In this document: positions 46,855-56,483 of the stretch, in pieces
Position numbering within the stretch: the stretch's first letter is position 1
How the letters are laid out: each line of letters starts with the position of its first letter
DNA from: Pseudomonas sp. AB6
GTDB taxonomy: Bacteria > Pseudomonadota > Gammaproteobacteria > Pseudomonadales > Pseudomonadaceae
Direction of reading: 5' to 3'
Assembly: GCF_034314105.1 (NCBI RefSeq)
Contig: NZ_JAVIWJ010000001.1
Coordinates: 498,501-562,500, forward strand
DNA: 64,000 bases
Made by a program: the position numbers and the translations under genes
The notes under the pieces: model-generated
Told to the model about the DNA's origin: nothing
Seen by the model: only the letters and a program-made list of their open reading frames with translations
The model's database searches: none

Positions 46855-46986
46855 TACGCGTGATTAACCGTCGGAAGGGATTGAAAAAGAGCGCGCATTC
46901 TCGCATGTCATGACGCAAGGGCAAAGGCGCTTGGTTTGGATATTCTGCTAACTCCTTTATCTAGCTGAATTTTTTTCGAAAAACAG

Positions 46987-47015
46987 TTGACGCCTATCAG
47001 GGCCGTCTATAAGAT
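46987..47015 (+). promoter_or_regulatory. Candidate promoter of the tRNA operon
   Basis: TTGACG (46987-46992), 17-base spacer, TAAGAT (47010-47015), with a GC-containing discriminator after it. It lies about 115 bases before the first of three tandem tRNA genes. No other gene is available for it to serve on this strand. Confidence 0.5.
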
Positions 47016-47133
47016 CCGTCGCACTTGTCGGGCACAGCCTAGCACTGGTCAAGAAAGTCAGGCAGAGTGGTTGGTTAGCTTAGCGTGACTGAAGCTCTTA
47101 ATTTGTAGTCAGTAAAAGATGCAGATTAAATAA

Positions 47134-47210
47134 GCGCCCGTAGCTCAGTTGGATAGAGCATCCGCCTTCTAAGCGGATGGTCGCAGGTTCGAGTCCTGCC
47201 GGGTGCGCCA
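47134..47210 (+). tRNA. tRNA-Arg (TCT anticodon)
   Basis: A 77-nt cloverleaf. The acceptor GCGCCCG pairs with CGGGTGC (one G-T); the D-arm is AGCTCAGTTGGATAGAGC. The anticodon stem-loop CCGCC-TTCTAAG-GCGG-type gives anticodon TCT. The T-arm includes GGTTCGAGTCC. Discriminator G and CCA are encoded. First of three tandem tRNAs. Confidence 0.96.
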
Positions 47211-47265
47211 TTAAGGCAACTTTGGCACAAGTAAGCTGTATGCGGTACCGGTCACACGTTATATG

Positions 47266-47341
47266 GTGGGCGTAGCTCAGTTGGTAGAGCACGGGATTGT
47301 GACTCCCGTTGTCGAGGGTTCGATCCCCTTCGTCCACCCCA
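47266..47341 (+). tRNA. tRNA-His (GTG anticodon)
   Basis: A 76-nt cloverleaf. The acceptor GTGGGCG pairs with CGTCCAC; the anticodon loop ATTGTGACT reads GTG. Discriminator C and CCA are encoded. The base just before (47265) is G, supplying the extra G-1 that HisRS needs. Confidence 0.96.
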
Positions 47342-47398
47342 TATTAGAAAAGGTGCCAGACCTAAACATCTGGCGTCTTCGCTCCAATAGTTTGAAGC

Positions 47399-47483
47399 GC
47401 GGATGTGGTGGAATTGGTAGACACACTGGATTTAGGTTCCAGCGCCGCAAGGTGTGAGAGTTCGAGTCTCTCCGTCCGCACCA
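47399..47483 (+). tRNA. tRNA-Leu (TAG anticodon)
   Basis: An 85-nt class II tRNA with a long variable arm (CGCCGCAAGGTG). The acceptor GCGGATG pairs with the segment before ACCA; the anticodon loop TTTAGGT reads TAG. CCA is encoded. Third of three tandem tRNAs, followed by a terminator. Confidence 0.96.
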
Positions 47484-47522
47484 AATATAACTTTGCGAAT
47501 GATGTATTCGCAAAGTAAAAAG

Positions 47523-47547
47523 AAGCCGCCTAGTGCGGCTTTTTTTG
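47523..47547 (+). terminator. Terminator of the tRNA operon
   Basis: AAGCCGC-CTAGT-GCGGCTT followed by a T-run, 40 bases after tRNA-Leu. Confidence 0.88.
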
Positions 47548-47887
47548 TTTCAACATATTGGGTTTTAGATTTGTAGGCATTGGCTCTAGCTGATTTTATT
47601 CGCCGTCAGGCGTGTTTTTGATAGGCGGTTTTGGCTGGAGGTTGGCGGTTGTAAATCGGCGTTTTCTGCTTCCTTTTACAGGGCAGGGCTGCGCCAGACA
47701 CTTCGCCTGCGCACCGGCTTTAGCTGTTCACAAGGATCGTCGTCGATCCCTCGCGCCGGTTGGACTCCAAGCCTTTTATTTGCCCTTTTTCAGTAGGGTG
47801 ACTTCTTGAGTTTGACCCTCTAGAATGCATGCCCTTGATTCTGGGGTCGGAAACGGCCGGCTAACGTTTGTGCAACGAGGAATATCC
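47548..47887 (+). other. Gap between tRNA operon and tig
   Basis: About 340 bases without a supported gene. A 65-codon open frame at 47612-47809 has no ribosome site and no protein-like pattern. A possible -10 (TAGAAT, 47820-47825) with a weak GTGACT 17 bases upstream may serve tig. Nothing else was recognised. Confidence 0.4.
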
Positions 47888-49198
47888 ATGCAAGTTTCTG
47901 TTGAAAATACTTCCGCTCTTGAACGCCGTATGACCATTGGCGTGCCTGCTGAACGCATCGAGACTGAAGTCAACAAGCGTCTGCAACAAGCGGCCCGTAG
48001 TGCCAAGATTCCAGGCTTCCGTCCGGGTAAAGTGCCTATGAGCGTTATCCGTCAGCGTTATGAAGACGGCGCCCGTCAAGAAGCCTTGAGCGAGCTGATT
48101 CAGGCAACTTTTTACGAAGCGGTGGTTGAGCAGAAGCTGAACCCGGCTGGCGCTCCGTCTGTAGAGCCAAAAACCTTCGAAAAAGGTAAGGACCTGGAAT
48201 ACATCGCTACCTTTGAAATATTCCCGGAATTCACGGTTGCAGGTTTTGAGTCCATCGCTGTCGAGCGTCTGAGTGCGGACGTGGCTGACTCCGATCTGGA
48301 TAAAATGCTGGAAATTCTGCGCAAGCAGAATGTTCGTTATGAAGCCGCCGAGCGCGTTGCTCAGAATGACGATCAATTGAATATCGATTTCGCGGGCAAG
48401 GTTGACGGTGAAGTATTCGCTGGTGGTTCGGCTACCGGCACCCAGTTAGTACTGGGTTCCGGTCGTATGATTCCGGGTTTCGAAGAAGCCCTGGTCGGTG
48501 CTAAAACGGGCGAAGAGCGCGTTTTGAACCTGACCTTCCCGGAAAACTATCAGAATCTTGACCTGGCTAACAAAGCAGTCGAGTTCACCGTGACCGTCAA
48601 TACCGTCTCTGAGCCTAAATTGCCTGAGCTGAACGAAGAGTTTTTCAATCAGTTCGGCATCAAGGAAACAGGCGTTGAAGGTTTCCGCACTGAAGTTCGT
48701 AAGAACATGGAGCGTGAGCTGCGTCAGGCGATTAAATCCAAGATCAAGAACCAGGTGATGGACGGTCTGCTAGCCTCCAATCCGATTGAAGTGCCTAAAG
48801 CGTTGCTCGACAACGAAGTCAACCGTCTGCGAGTACAGGCTGTTCAGCAGTTCGGTGGCAACATCAAACCGGACCAGCTGCCTGCAGAGCTGTTCACCGA
48901 GCAAGCCAAGCGCCGCGTGGAGCTGGGCCTAATTGTTGCTGAAGTGGTCAAGCAGTTTGACCTCAAGCCTGACGACGCTCGCGTTCGTAGCATGATTCAG
49001 GAAATGGCATCGGCTTACCAAGAGCCTGAGCAGGTTGTGTCCTGGTATTACAAGAACGATGAGCAACTGAACGAGGTTCGTTCTGTTGTGCTGGAAGAAC
49101 AAGTTGTAGATACTGTTTTGCAGAAAGCTAGCGTGACCGACAAATCGGTCTCTTACGAAGAAGCTGTCAAGCCGGTTGAAGCTCCACAAGCCGACTGA
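47888..49198 (+). CDS. tig: Trigger factor, ribosome-associated chaperone
   Basis: A 436-residue chaperone that binds ribosomal protein L23 at the exit tunnel and assists folding of new chains. The ribosome-binding signature [14 protein letters not shown] is at about residue 40. The FKBP-type PPIase domain follows ([33 protein letters not shown] split over strands), then the long C-terminal substrate cradle. The start at 47888 ([14 protein letters not shown]) has CGAGGAA upstream. It heads the tig-clpP-clpX-lon-hupB-ppiD block. Confidence 0.96.
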   Translation: MQVSVENTSALERRMTIGVPAERIETEVNKRLQQAARSAKIPGFRPGKVPMSVIRQRYEDGARQEALSELIQATFYEAVVEQKLNPAGAPSVEPKTFEKGKDLEYIATFEIFPEFTVAGFESIAVERLSADVADSDLDKMLEILRKQNVRYEAAERVAQNDDQLNIDFAGKVDGEVFAGGSATGTQLVLGSGRMIPGFEEALVGAKTGEERVLNLTFPENYQNLDLANKAVEFTVTVNTVSEPKLPELNEEFFNQFGIKETGVEGFRTEVRKNMERELRQAIKSKIKNQVMDGLLASNPIEVPKALLDNEVNRLRVQAVQQFGGNIKPDQLPAELFTEQAKRRVELGLIVAEVVKQFDLKPDDARVRSMIQEMASAYQEPEQVVSWYYKNDEQLNEVRSVVLEEQVVDTVLQKASVTDKSVSYEEAVKPVEAPQAD

Positions 49199-49221
49199 TC
49201 GTTTTCTCGTTCGAAAACACC

Positions 49222-49249
49222 CATAAGCCAGCCTTCGTGCTGGCTTATG
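49222..49249 (+). terminator. Hairpin between tig and clpP
   Basis: CATAAGCCAGC-CTTCGT-GCTGGCTTATG, perfect 11-bp stem with a stable loop, 24 bases after the tig stop. The following GTGTATT is not a strong T-run, so read-through into clpP is possible. Confidence 0.6.
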
Positions 49250-49288
49250 TGTATTCAAGAAATGACTATTTGGGAGTGAATGCAGGAC

Positions 49289-49930
49289 ATGTCCCGCAAT
49301 TCTTATATTCAGCAGAACTCTGACATTCAGGCCGCTGGCGGCTTGGTCCCGATGGTTATCGAGCAGTCCGCCCGTGGCGAACGCGCCTATGACATCTACT
49401 CGCGACTCCTTAAAGAGCGGGTGATCTTTCTAGTTGGTCCAGTAGAAGACTACATGGCCAACCTGATTGCGGCGCAGCTGCTGTTCCTTGAAGCCGAAAA
49501 TCCGGACAAGGACATCCATCTTTACATCAATTCACCAGGCGGTTCGGTGACTGCGGGCATGTCGATTTACGACACCATGCAGTTCATCAAGCCGGATGTG
49601 TCGACTATTTGCATCGGTCAGGCTTGCAGCATGGGTGCCTTGCTGTTGGCTGGCGGCGCCGCTAAAAAGCGTTATTGCCTGCCGAATTCGCGAATGATGA
49701 TTCACCAGCCGTTGGGCGGTTTCCAAGGTCAAGCGTCGGATATCGACATTCATGCCAAGGAAATCCTGTCCATCCGGGCTCGCCTGAATGAAATTCTGGC
49801 TCACCATACCGGGCAATCGATTGAGACGATCGAGCAAGATACCAATCGCGACAACTTCATGAGCGCCGAACGCGCTGCTGAATATGGTCTGATCGATCAG
49901 GTACTCACTCAGCGTCAAATGGCTAAGTAA
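49289..49930 (+). CDS. clpP: ATP-dependent Clp protease proteolytic subunit
   Basis: A 213-residue serine protease forming the double-heptamer chamber fed by ClpX or ClpA. The catalytic serine is in [11 protein letters not shown], the histidine in [13 protein letters not shown], and the aspartate in the segment after [25 protein letters not shown] is also diagnostic. The ATG at 49289 (MSRNSYIQ) gives the length known in P. aeruginosa; an ATG three codons upstream with GGGAG is the alternative. It is followed 105 bases later by its partner clpX. Confidence 0.95.
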   Translation: MSRNSYIQQNSDIQAAGGLVPMVIEQSARGERAYDIYSRLLKERVIFLVGPVEDYMANLIAAQLLFLEAENPDKDIHLYINSPGGSVTAGMSIYDTMQFIKPDVSTICIGQACSMGALLLAGGAAKKRYCLPNSRMMIHQPLGGFQGQASDIDIHAKEILSIRARLNEILAHHTGQSIETIEQDTNRDNFMSAERAAEYGLIDQVLTQRQMAK

Positions 49931-49973
49931 GCCGCCCAATCGTGGGTGGTTGGCATTTCTTACCACCTGCGGA

Positions 49974-50000
49974 CTTGAAAAAGCCCGCAATAGCCTTCAT
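49974..50000 (+). promoter_or_regulatory. Candidate sigma-32 promoter of clpX
   Basis: A perfect heat-shock -35, CTTGAAA (49974-49980), then 14 bases, then CTTCAT (49995-50000) against the CCCCAT consensus. It lies 36 bases before clpX, so the transcript leader would be short. Confidence 0.4.
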
Positions 50001-50035
50001 CTTGTGTTGCAAGCCTACCGGATTGGATCGATCGA

Positions 50036-51319
50036 ATGACTGACACTCGCAACGGCGAGGACAACGGCAAACTGCTCTATTGCTCCTTCTGTGGCAAAAG
50101 CCAGCATGAAGTGCGCAAATTGATTGCCGGCCCCTCGGTTTTTATCTGTGACGAATGCGTCGACCTGTGCAATGACATCATCCGCGAGGAGGTGCAAGAA
50201 GCTCAGGCTGAAAGCAGTGCGCACAAATTGCCATCGCCAAAAGAAATCAGCGGCATCCTTGATCAGTATGTGATTGGTCAAGAGCGTGCAAAAAAAGTTT
50301 TGGCCGTAGCGGTGTATAACCACTACAAACGCCTCAACCAACGTGACAAAAAAAATGATGATGTTGAGCTGGGTAAAAGTAACATCCTGCTGATCGGCCC
50401 TACGGGTTCCGGCAAGACGTTGCTGGCCGAAACATTGGCCCGTTTGCTCAACGTCCCGTTCACAATCGCTGACGCCACCACCCTGACCGAAGCCGGTTAT
50501 GTGGGTGAGGACGTAGAAAACATCATTCAGAAGCTGTTGCAGAAATGTGACTACGATGTAGAAAAAGCCCAAATGGGTATTGTCTATATCGATGAAATCG
50601 ATAAGATTTCGCGCAAATCTGACAACCCTTCGATTACTCGCGATGTTTCTGGTGAAGGCGTGCAACAAGCTTTGCTAAAGCTGATCGAAGGCACCGTAGC
50701 TTCTGTTCCTCCTCAAGGGGGACGCAAGCATCCACAGCAGGAATTCTTGCAAGTGGATACGCGTAACATTTTGTTCATCTGCGGCGGTGCTTTCTCGGGC
50801 CTCGAAAAGGTTATTCAAAGCCGTTCCACTCGTGGCGGCATCGGCTTCAACGCTGAAGTTCGCAGCAAGGAAGAAGGCAAAAAGGTTGGTGAATCGCTGC
50901 GTGAGGTCGAGCCAGACGATTTGGTCAAGTTCGGCCTGATCCCGGAATTTGTGGGCCGTCTGCCGGTTCTGGCTACGTTGGACGAATTGGATGAGGCTGC
51001 TTTGATGCAGATTCTCACCGAACCGAAAAACGCGCTGACCAAACAGTATGCAAAATTGTTCGAAATGGAAGGCGTAGACCTTGAGTTCCGTGCAGATGCA
51101 TTGAAGTCTATCGCCAAGCGTGCGCTTGAGCGTAAGACTGGCGCTCGTGGACTGCGCTCCATTCTTGAGGGCGTTCTGCTCGACACTATGTACGAGATCC
51201 CTTCGCAATCCGAAGTGAGCAAGGTAGTGATCGACGAGAGCGTCATCGAGGGCACGTCCAAGCCGCTGTTGATCTATGAAAACAGCGAGCCGCCTGCCAA
51301 GGTTGCTCCGGACGCGTAA
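50036..51319 (+). CDS. clpX: ATP-dependent Clp protease ATP-binding subunit ClpX
   Basis: A 427-residue AAA+ unfoldase that delivers tagged proteins to ClpP. The N-terminal zinc-binding domain has four cysteines in [16 protein letters not shown] and [10 protein letters not shown]. Walker A is [15 protein letters not shown], Walker [13 protein letters not shown], and the pore loop YVG occurs in [10 protein letters not shown]. The ClpP-binding IGF-type loop region and the C-terminal small domain are present. A strong terminator follows at 51336. Confidence 0.97.
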   Translation: MTDTRNGEDNGKLLYCSFCGKSQHEVRKLIAGPSVFICDECVDLCNDIIREEVQEAQAESSAHKLPSPKEISGILDQYVIGQERAKKVLAVAVYNHYKRLNQRDKKNDDVELGKSNILLIGPTGSGKTLLAETLARLLNVPFTIADATTLTEAGYVGEDVENIIQKLLQKCDYDVEKAQMGIVYIDEIDKISRKSDNPSITRDVSGEGVQQALLKLIEGTVASVPPQGGRKHPQQEFLQVDTRNILFICGGAFSGLEKVIQSRSTRGGIGFNAEVRSKEEGKKVGESLREVEPDDLVKFGLIPEFVGRLPVLATLDELDEAALMQILTEPKNALTKQYAKLFEMEGVDLEFRADALKSIAKRALERKTGARGLRSILEGVLLDTMYEIPSQSEVSKVVIDESVIEGTSKPLLIYENSEPPAKVAPDA

Positions 51320-51335
51320 GTAGTAATATGTAATG

Positions 51336-51362
51336 AAAAGGGGGCCTTCGGGGCCCCTTTTT
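51336..51362 (+). terminator. Terminator after clpX
   Basis: AAAAGGGGGCC-TTCG-GGGCCCCTTTTT, a strong stem with a TTCG loop and T-run, 17 bases after the stop. It separates clpPX from lon. Confidence 0.9.
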
Positions 51363-51379
51363 CTTTATCTGCTTCAACG

Positions 51380-51406
51380 CTTGTTTTTTTGGGAATCTAC
51401 CCCCAT
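51380..51406 (+). promoter_or_regulatory. Sigma-32-type heat-shock promoter of lon
   Basis: CTTGTTT (51380-51386), 14-base spacer, CCCCAT (51401-51406). The -10 matches the sigma-32 consensus fully and the -35 in its CTTG core. It lies directly after the clpX terminator and 61 bases before the lon ATG, where lon needs its own promoter. Lon is a known heat-shock gene. Confidence 0.65.
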
Positions 51407-51466
51407 CTTGGTTTCAAGCTTAATTCTATCTGTCCGCGGCCTTGTGGCCGCCGTAGAGGCGAAATC

Positions 51467-53863
51467 ATGAAGACAACCATCGAATTGCCTCTCTTGCCAT
51501 TGCGTGATGTTGTGGTTTATCCGCATATGGTTATCCCGCTGTTTGTGGGACGTGAGAAGTCTATCGAAGCCCTTGAGGCCGCGATGACCGGTGACAAGCA
51601 AATTCTCTTGCTTGCTCAGAGAAATCCCGCAGATGACGATCCAGGTGAAGAGGCGCTTTATAGCGTCGGCACTGTTGCAACGGTATTGCAGTTGCTCAAA
51701 CTGCCTGACGGCACCGTCAAGGTGCTGGTTGAAGGTGAGCAGCGTGGAACCGTCGAGCGCTTCATCGAGGTTGACGGTCATTGCCGCGCTGAAGTAGCGC
51801 TGATCGAAGAGGTGGATGCACCCGATCGCGAGTCCGAAGTGTTTGTGCGTAGCCTGCTGGCTCAGTTCGAACAATACGTGCAGTTGGGCAAAAAAGTGCC
51901 CGCTGAAGTTCTGTCTTCGCTTAACAGTATTGATGAACCAGGTCGCCTGGTAGACACCATGTCCGCGCACATGGCGTTGAAAATCGAACAGAAACAGGAA
52001 ATTTTGGAGATCGTTGATCTTTCTGAGCGTGTCGAGCACGTGTTGGCGTTACTGGACGCTGAGATAGATCTGCTGCAGGTTGAGAAACGCATACGTGGCC
52101 GCGTCAAAAAGCAGATGGAACGCAGCCAGCGGGAGTATTACCTGAATGAGCAGATGAAGGCTATTCAGAAAGAATTGGGCGACAGTGATGAAAGTCATAA
52201 TGAAATCGAAGATCTTAAAAAGCGCATCGATGCGGCCGGTTTGCCCAAGGATGCCCTGACCAAAGCCCTGGCTGAGCTGAACAAGCTCAAGCAGATGTCG
52301 CCGATGTCCGCTGAAGCCACGGTGGTTCGTTCTTACATCGATTGGCTGGTGCAAGTGCCGTGGAAGGCGCAGAGCAAGGTGCGTTTGGACTTGGCCCGCG
52401 CGGAGGATATTCTTGATGCCGACCACTACGGTCTGGATGAAGTCAAAGAACGCATCCTCGAATACCTCGCTGTTCAAAAGCGCGTGAAGAAGATCCGTGG
52501 CCCGGTGCTTTGTCTGGTGGGTCCCCCTGGTGTAGGTAAAACTTCCCTAGCGGAGTCGATTGCCCATGCAACTAATCGTAAATTCGTACGAATGGCGTTG
52601 GGTGGTGTGCGTGATGAAGCTGAGATCCGTGGTCACCGCCGGACGTATATCGGTTCGATGCCAGGAAGGTTGATACAGAAGATGACAAAGGTGGGCGTTC
52701 GCAACCCGCTGTTCTTGCTTGATGAAATCGACAAAATGGGCAGTGACATGCGTGGCGATCCCGCTTCGGCATTGCTTGAAGTGCTTGACCCAGAGCAGAA
52801 CCACGCCTTCAACGACCATTATCTGGAAGTCGATTACGACCTTTCCGATGTGATGTTCCTGTGCACGGCGAACTCGATGAATATACCTGCAGCCTTGTTG
52901 GACCGGATGGAGGTCATCCGCCTGCCTGGCTACACTGAAGATGAAAAAATTAACATTGCGGTCAAATATTTATCGCCTAAACAGATTCAGGCTAATGGCC
53001 TGAAGAAAGGCGAAATCGAGTTTGACGAAGAAGCTATCCGTGACATCGTGCGTTATTACACTCGCGAGGCTGGGGTGCGGAGTCTGGAGCGGCAAATAGC
53101 GAAAATTTGCCGCAAGGCCGTTAAAGAACATGCGCTAGAAAAACGTTTCTCGATTCGGGTAACCGCTGAAATGCTCGAGGATTTCCTTGGCGTTCGCAAA
53201 TTCCGATACGGTTTGGCTGAAGTTCAGGACCAAATCGGTCAGGTAACCGGCCTGGCTTGGACTCAAGTGGGGGGCGAATTGCTGACCATTGAAGCAGCCG
53301 TTGTTCCAGGTAAAGGACAACTCATAAAGACCGGTTCACTGGGTGACGTTATGGTTGAATCCATCACGGCTGCGCTGACGGTTGTGCGCAGTCGAGCCAA
53401 AAGTTTGGGAATCCCTCTGGACTTCCATGAGAAGCGCGACACTCATATCCACATGCCGGAAGGGGCGACCCCTAAAGACGGTCCTAGCGCAGGCGTAGGC
53501 ATGTGCACGGCACTTGTTTCAGCTCTTACACAGATACCCGTGCGTGCTGACGTGGCAATGACGGGTGAAATTACCCTGCGGGGGCAGGTTTTAGCCATCG
53601 GCGGTTTGAAGGAAAAGCTGCTAGCGGCTCACCGAGGCGGGATCAAAACAGTGATTATCCCTGAGGAGAACGTACGGGATTTGAAGGAGATTCCGGACAA
53701 TATCAAACGGGACTTGCAGATTAAACCGGTTAAATGGATTGACGAGGTCCTGCAAATTGCGCTGCAATACGCGCCACAGCCCTTGCCAGATGTGGCTCCT
53801 GAACTGGTAGCCAAGGATGAAAAGCGTGAGTCTGACGCTAAGGGCAGAATTAGCACGCATTAG
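51467..53863 (+). CDS. lon: ATP-dependent protease Lon (La)
   Basis: The 798-residue Lon protease degrades misfolded and regulatory proteins in the cytoplasm. Order: LonN substrate domain ([24 protein letters not shown]), coiled coil, AAA+ module with Walker [16 protein letters not shown] and Walker [12 protein letters not shown], then the protease domain. The Ser-Lys dyad is in [18 protein letters not shown] and the downstream [13 protein letters not shown]. The start at 51467 (MKTTIEL) matches family length. It is transcribed from the sigma-32-like promoter just upstream. Confidence 0.97.
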   Translation: MKTTIELPLLPLRDVVVYPHMVIPLFVGREKSIEALEAAMTGDKQILLLAQRNPADDDPGEEALYSVGTVATVLQLLKLPDGTVKVLVEGEQRGTVERFIEVDGHCRAEVALIEEVDAPDRESEVFVRSLLAQFEQYVQLGKKVPAEVLSSLNSIDEPGRLVDTMSAHMALKIEQKQEILEIVDLSERVEHVLALLDAEIDLLQVEKRIRGRVKKQMERSQREYYLNEQMKAIQKELGDSDESHNEIEDLKKRIDAAGLPKDALTKALAELNKLKQMSPMSAEATVVRSYIDWLVQVPWKAQSKVRLDLARAEDILDADHYGLDEVKERILEYLAVQKRVKKIRGPVLCLVGPPGVGKTSLAESIAHATNRKFVRMALGGVRDEAEIRGHRRTYIGSMPGRLIQKMTKVGVRNPLFLLDEIDKMGSDMRGDPASALLEVLDPEQNHAFNDHYLEVDYDLSDVMFLCTANSMNIPAALLDRMEVIRLPGYTEDEKINIAVKYLSPKQIQANGLKKGEIEFDEEAIRDIVRYYTREAGVRSLERQIAKICRKAVKEHALEKRFSIRVTAEMLEDFLGVRKFRYGLAEVQDQIGQVTGLAWTQVGGELLTIEAAVVPGKGQLIKTGSLGDVMVESITAALTVVRSRAKSLGIPLDFHEKRDTHIHMPEGATPKDGPSAGVGMCTALVSALTQIPVRADVAMTGEITLRGQVLAIGGLKEKLLAAHRGGIKTVIIPEENVRDLKEIPDNIKRDLQIKPVKWIDEVLQIALQYAPQPLPDVAPELVAKDEKRESDAKGRISTH

Positions 53864-53887
53864 TCTGCACGGCCTTCCTTGACACCT

Positions 53888-53920
53888 TTTTAGAGCCCTT
53901 GTTATAAAGCGGCTCTAAAA
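53888..53920. terminator. Inverted repeat between lon and hupB
   Basis: TTTTAGAGCC and GGCTCTAAAA, perfect 10-bp arms around a 13-base loop. No T-run follows on the plus strand, so it may only partly stop transcription from lon into hupB. Confidence 0.5.
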
Positions 53921-54002
53921 GAGTCTGCAGGCATTCAGCACTCGTTTTGCTTAATACCAAAAACTTAGAAACGTACTCAAAATAGATATAAGGGGACTTA
54001 GA

Positions 54003-54275
54003 GTGAACAAGTCGGAACTGATTGATGCTATCGCTGCATCTGCTGATATCCCGAAAGCTGCTGCTGGCCGTGCGCTGGACGCAGTAATCGAATCCGTCAC
54101 TGGCGCTCTTAAGGCTGGCGACTCCGTTGTACTGGTAGGTTTCGGTACGTTCTCCGTAACTGACCGTCCTGCTCGTATCGGTCGCAACCCTCAAACCGGT
54201 AAGACGCTAGAAATTGCAGCGGCTAAAAAGCCAGGTTTCAAAGCCGGCAAAGCGCTGAAAGAAGCTGTTAACTAA
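54003..54275 (+). CDS. hupB: DNA-binding protein HU-beta
   Basis: A 90-residue nucleoid protein that binds and bends DNA as a dimer. The sequence is a canonical HU fold: [20 protein letters not shown] helices, then [22 protein letters not shown] (the DNA-wrapping arm with the intercalating RNPQTG), and the C-terminal helix. It starts with GTG at 54003 after AGGGGACTTA. It lies downstream of lon, as in many gammaproteobacteria. Confidence 0.97.
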   Translation: MNKSELIDAIAASADIPKAAAGRALDAVIESVTGALKAGDSVVLVGFGTFSVTDRPARIGRNPQTGKTLEIAAAKKPGFKAGKALKEAVN

Positions 54276-54326
54276 GTTCCTTTCAAGCTTCTGCCTATCC
54301 AGTCAGAAACATTTCTGTCTGGCAGC

Positions 54327-54402
54327 GGAGCGGCAGGTCAACCGGCTCAAGTGCCGTGTTTGCCCACGGAGGTCGCGGATTCGAGCCTCGACCGCTCCGC
54401 CA
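54327..54402 (+). pseudogene. Degenerate tRNA-like element (possible tRNA fossil)
   Basis: A 76-nt stretch with several tRNA hallmarks. A perfect 7-bp acceptor (GGAGCGG with CCGCTCC) is followed by discriminator G and encoded CCA. A canonical T-loop, TTCGAGC, sits at the right distance. The anticodon-type stem CCGTG/CACGG has only a six-base loop (TTTGCC), and the D-stem and T-stem are mispaired. The acceptor matches tRNA-Asp, as I recall it. A strong terminator follows nine bases later. It is either a decayed tRNA or a tRNA-shaped small RNA between hupB and ppiD. Confidence 0.45.
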
Positions 54403-54410
54403 GTTACGAG

Positions 54411-54442
54411 AAGGCGCATCCTCGGATGCGCCTTTCTTCTTT
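54411..54442 (+). terminator. Terminator after the tRNA-like element
   Basis: AAGGCGCATC-CTCG-GATGCGCCTT with a pyrimidine T-rich tail (TCTTCTTT). It ends transcription from hupB and/or the tRNA-like element before ppiD. Confidence 0.85.
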
Positions 54443-54502
54443 CCGGATTCTACCCACGCTCCGCGGTTGGTTTAATTCAGTACAACCGTTTCTGGGGGAC
54501 GC

Positions 54503-56374
54503 ATGCTGCAGAATATCAGGGATAACTCCCAAGGCTGGATTGCCAAGACAATCATTGGCGTCATCGTGGCGCTCATGGCATTGACCGGCTTCGATGCGCT
54601 TTTTCGGGCTACGAGCACCAGTCAGGATGCTGCCAAGGTCAATGGCGAAGAGATCACTCAAAGCGAGCTGAGCCAGGCGGTTGAGATACAGCGTCGACAG
54701 CTCGCGCAACAGCTGGGCAAGGATTTCGATCCTGCACTTCTGGACGAAAAAATGTTGCACGACTCGGCCCTTAAAGGCTTGGTTGATCGCAAGCTGTTGC
54801 TTGAAAGCGCCGCCGATTCCAAATTCGGTTTCTCCGAAGCAGCGCTGGATCAACAGATTTTGCAGACACCTGAGTTTCAGGTGGACGGCAAATTTAATCC
54901 TGACCGCTTCGATCAGGTTATCCGCCAGTTAGGCTTTAGCCGTTTGCAGTTCCGCCAGATGATGGCTCAGGAAATGTTGATTGGTCAGGTGCGCGCCGGT
55001 ATGGCGGGCAGCAGTTTCGTAACCAACGCCCAGGTTGACGCGTTCGCCCGTCTGGAAAAGCAGACACGTGATCTCGCCACGTTGACGTTTGCTCCTGATA
55101 TGGCGGCGGCAAAAGTGACCGATGCTGAAGTCAAAGCGCACTACGATGAGCACGCCAAAGAGTTCATGAGCCCAGAGCAGGTCGTGCTGGATTTCATTGA
55201 ATTGAAGAAGTCCGCCTTCTTTGATCAGGTTGAAGTCAAGGACGCCGATTTGCAGGCAGCGTATCAGAAAGAAATCGGCAACCTCGCCGAGCAGCGCCGT
55301 GCTGCGCATATTCTGATCGAAGTGAACGACAAGATGACCGATGCCCAAGCCAAGGCCAAGATAGAAGAGATTCAAAAGCGCTTGGTAAAAGGTGAAGATT
55401 TTGCGGCGTTGGCCAAAGAGTTCTCACAGGATTTCGGTTCATCCAGTAAAGGCGGGGACTTGGGTTACGCAGGTGAGGGTGTTTACGATCCCGCGTTTGA
55501 AAAAGCATTGTATGACCTGAAGAAAGACCAGGTGTCTGCTCCGGTGCGCAGCAGTTTCGGCTGGCACTTGATCAAGCTGTTGGGTGTTGAAGCCCCGTCT
55601 GTTCCGAGTTTCGCCAGTTTGAAAAGCAAGCTGACCCATGAGCTGAAATCGCAGCAGGTTGAGCAGCGTTATGTTGATGCAACCAAAAAGCTTGAAGATT
55701 CGGCGTTCGAGGCGTCGGATCTGACGCAGCCAGCCCAAGAGCTGGGGTTGAAAGTGCAAACTGCTGCGCCGTTCGGTCGTGAAGGCGGCGAAGGTATTAC
55801 AGCTAACCGCGCGGTGATCCAGGCTGCGTTTAGTCGGGAAGTGCTTGAGGATGGCTCCAACAGTGCCGCTCTTGAGCTTGATCCGGAAACGGCTGTAGTG
55901 GTGCGGGTCAGGGAGCACCGCCAGCCAGAGCAGTTGCCGTTGGAGAGCGTTGCTGGCAGCATTCGTACGCAGTTGATGAAGAATCACGCCAGCGATGCAG
56001 TCAAGGTCAAAGGCGAAGCCTTGTTGGCCGGCCTGCGCGACGGCAAGGTACCGTTTGCGGTAAAGCAGGATGGCCAAAGCTGGAAAGTGCTTGAGGCCGT
56101 GAGCCGCAGTCAGGAAGGTGTTGATCCTGCGGTGCTGCAAGCGCTTTTCCGTATGCCTAAGCCAGAAGGTAAAGGTAAGCCGGTCTACAAAAGCCTTAAA
56201 ACTGCTGACGGTAGCTTCGTGATCTTGCGCCTTAACGGTGTCAATCAAGCCGCAGCGCCGACAGATGAAGAAAAGGTTCAGTACCGCCGCTTCCTCGCTT
56301 CGCGCGCGGGTCAGCAAGATTTTGCTGCTTACCGTGCACAATTGGAAAGCCAAGCCAAGATCAAACGTTACTAA
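54503..56374 (+). CDS. ppiD: Periplasmic chaperone PpiD (SurA_N/parvulin type)
   Basis: A 623-residue inner-membrane-anchored periplasmic folding factor near the Sec translocon. One N-terminal helix (IAKTIIGVIVALMALTGFDALF) anchors a SurA_N-like domain (KVNGEEITQSELSQAVEIQRRQ) and a parvulin domain (AAHILIEVNDKMTDAQAKAKIEEI to SSKGGDLGYAGEG, FGWHLIKLLG). The C-terminal part is a second chaperone-like region. Length matches E. coli PpiD (623). The terminator at 56393 follows. Confidence 0.95.
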   Translation: MLQNIRDNSQGWIAKTIIGVIVALMALTGFDALFRATSTSQDAAKVNGEEITQSELSQAVEIQRRQLAQQLGKDFDPALLDEKMLHDSALKGLVDRKLLLESAADSKFGFSEAALDQQILQTPEFQVDGKFNPDRFDQVIRQLGFSRLQFRQMMAQEMLIGQVRAGMAGSSFVTNAQVDAFARLEKQTRDLATLTFAPDMAAAKVTDAEVKAHYDEHAKEFMSPEQVVLDFIELKKSAFFDQVEVKDADLQAAYQKEIGNLAEQRRAAHILIEVNDKMTDAQAKAKIEEIQKRLVKGEDFAALAKEFSQDFGSSSKGGDLGYAGEGVYDPAFEKALYDLKKDQVSAPVRSSFGWHLIKLLGVEAPSVPSFASLKSKLTHELKSQQVEQRYVDATKKLEDSAFEASDLTQPAQELGLKVQTAAPFGREGGEGITANRAVIQAAFSREVLEDGSNSAALELDPETAVVVRVREHRQPEQLPLESVAGSIRTQLMKNHASDAVKVKGEALLAGLRDGKVPFAVKQDGQSWKVLEAVSRSQEGVDPAVLQALFRMPKPEGKGKPVYKSLKTADGSFVILRLNGVNQAAAPTDEEKVQYRRFLASRAGQQDFAAYRAQLESQAKIKRY

Positions 56375-56392
56375 CGTCTGATCCAGCGACAA

Positions 56393-56424
56393 AAGAAGGC
56401 CGCTCTTTGAGCGGCCTTCTTTTT
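56393..56424 (+). terminator. Terminator of ppiD
   Basis: AAGAAGGCCGCTC-TTTGA-GAGCGGCC-type stem ending CTTCTTTTT, 19 bases after the stop. The IS3-family element begins six bases further on. Confidence 0.9.
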
Positions 56425-56483
56425 AACTTTTGTCCCGTCCTGAATAAGGTTTACACCTTCTGACCTATCCTCAGGAGGACGTA

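Noticed and set aside
47098..47513. Open frames on the minus strand over the tRNA cluster
   Set aside because: They translate tRNA genes; tRNA complements often give such spurious frames.
47612..47809. 65-codon frame between the tRNAs and tig
   Set aside because: No ribosome site and no protein-like composition.
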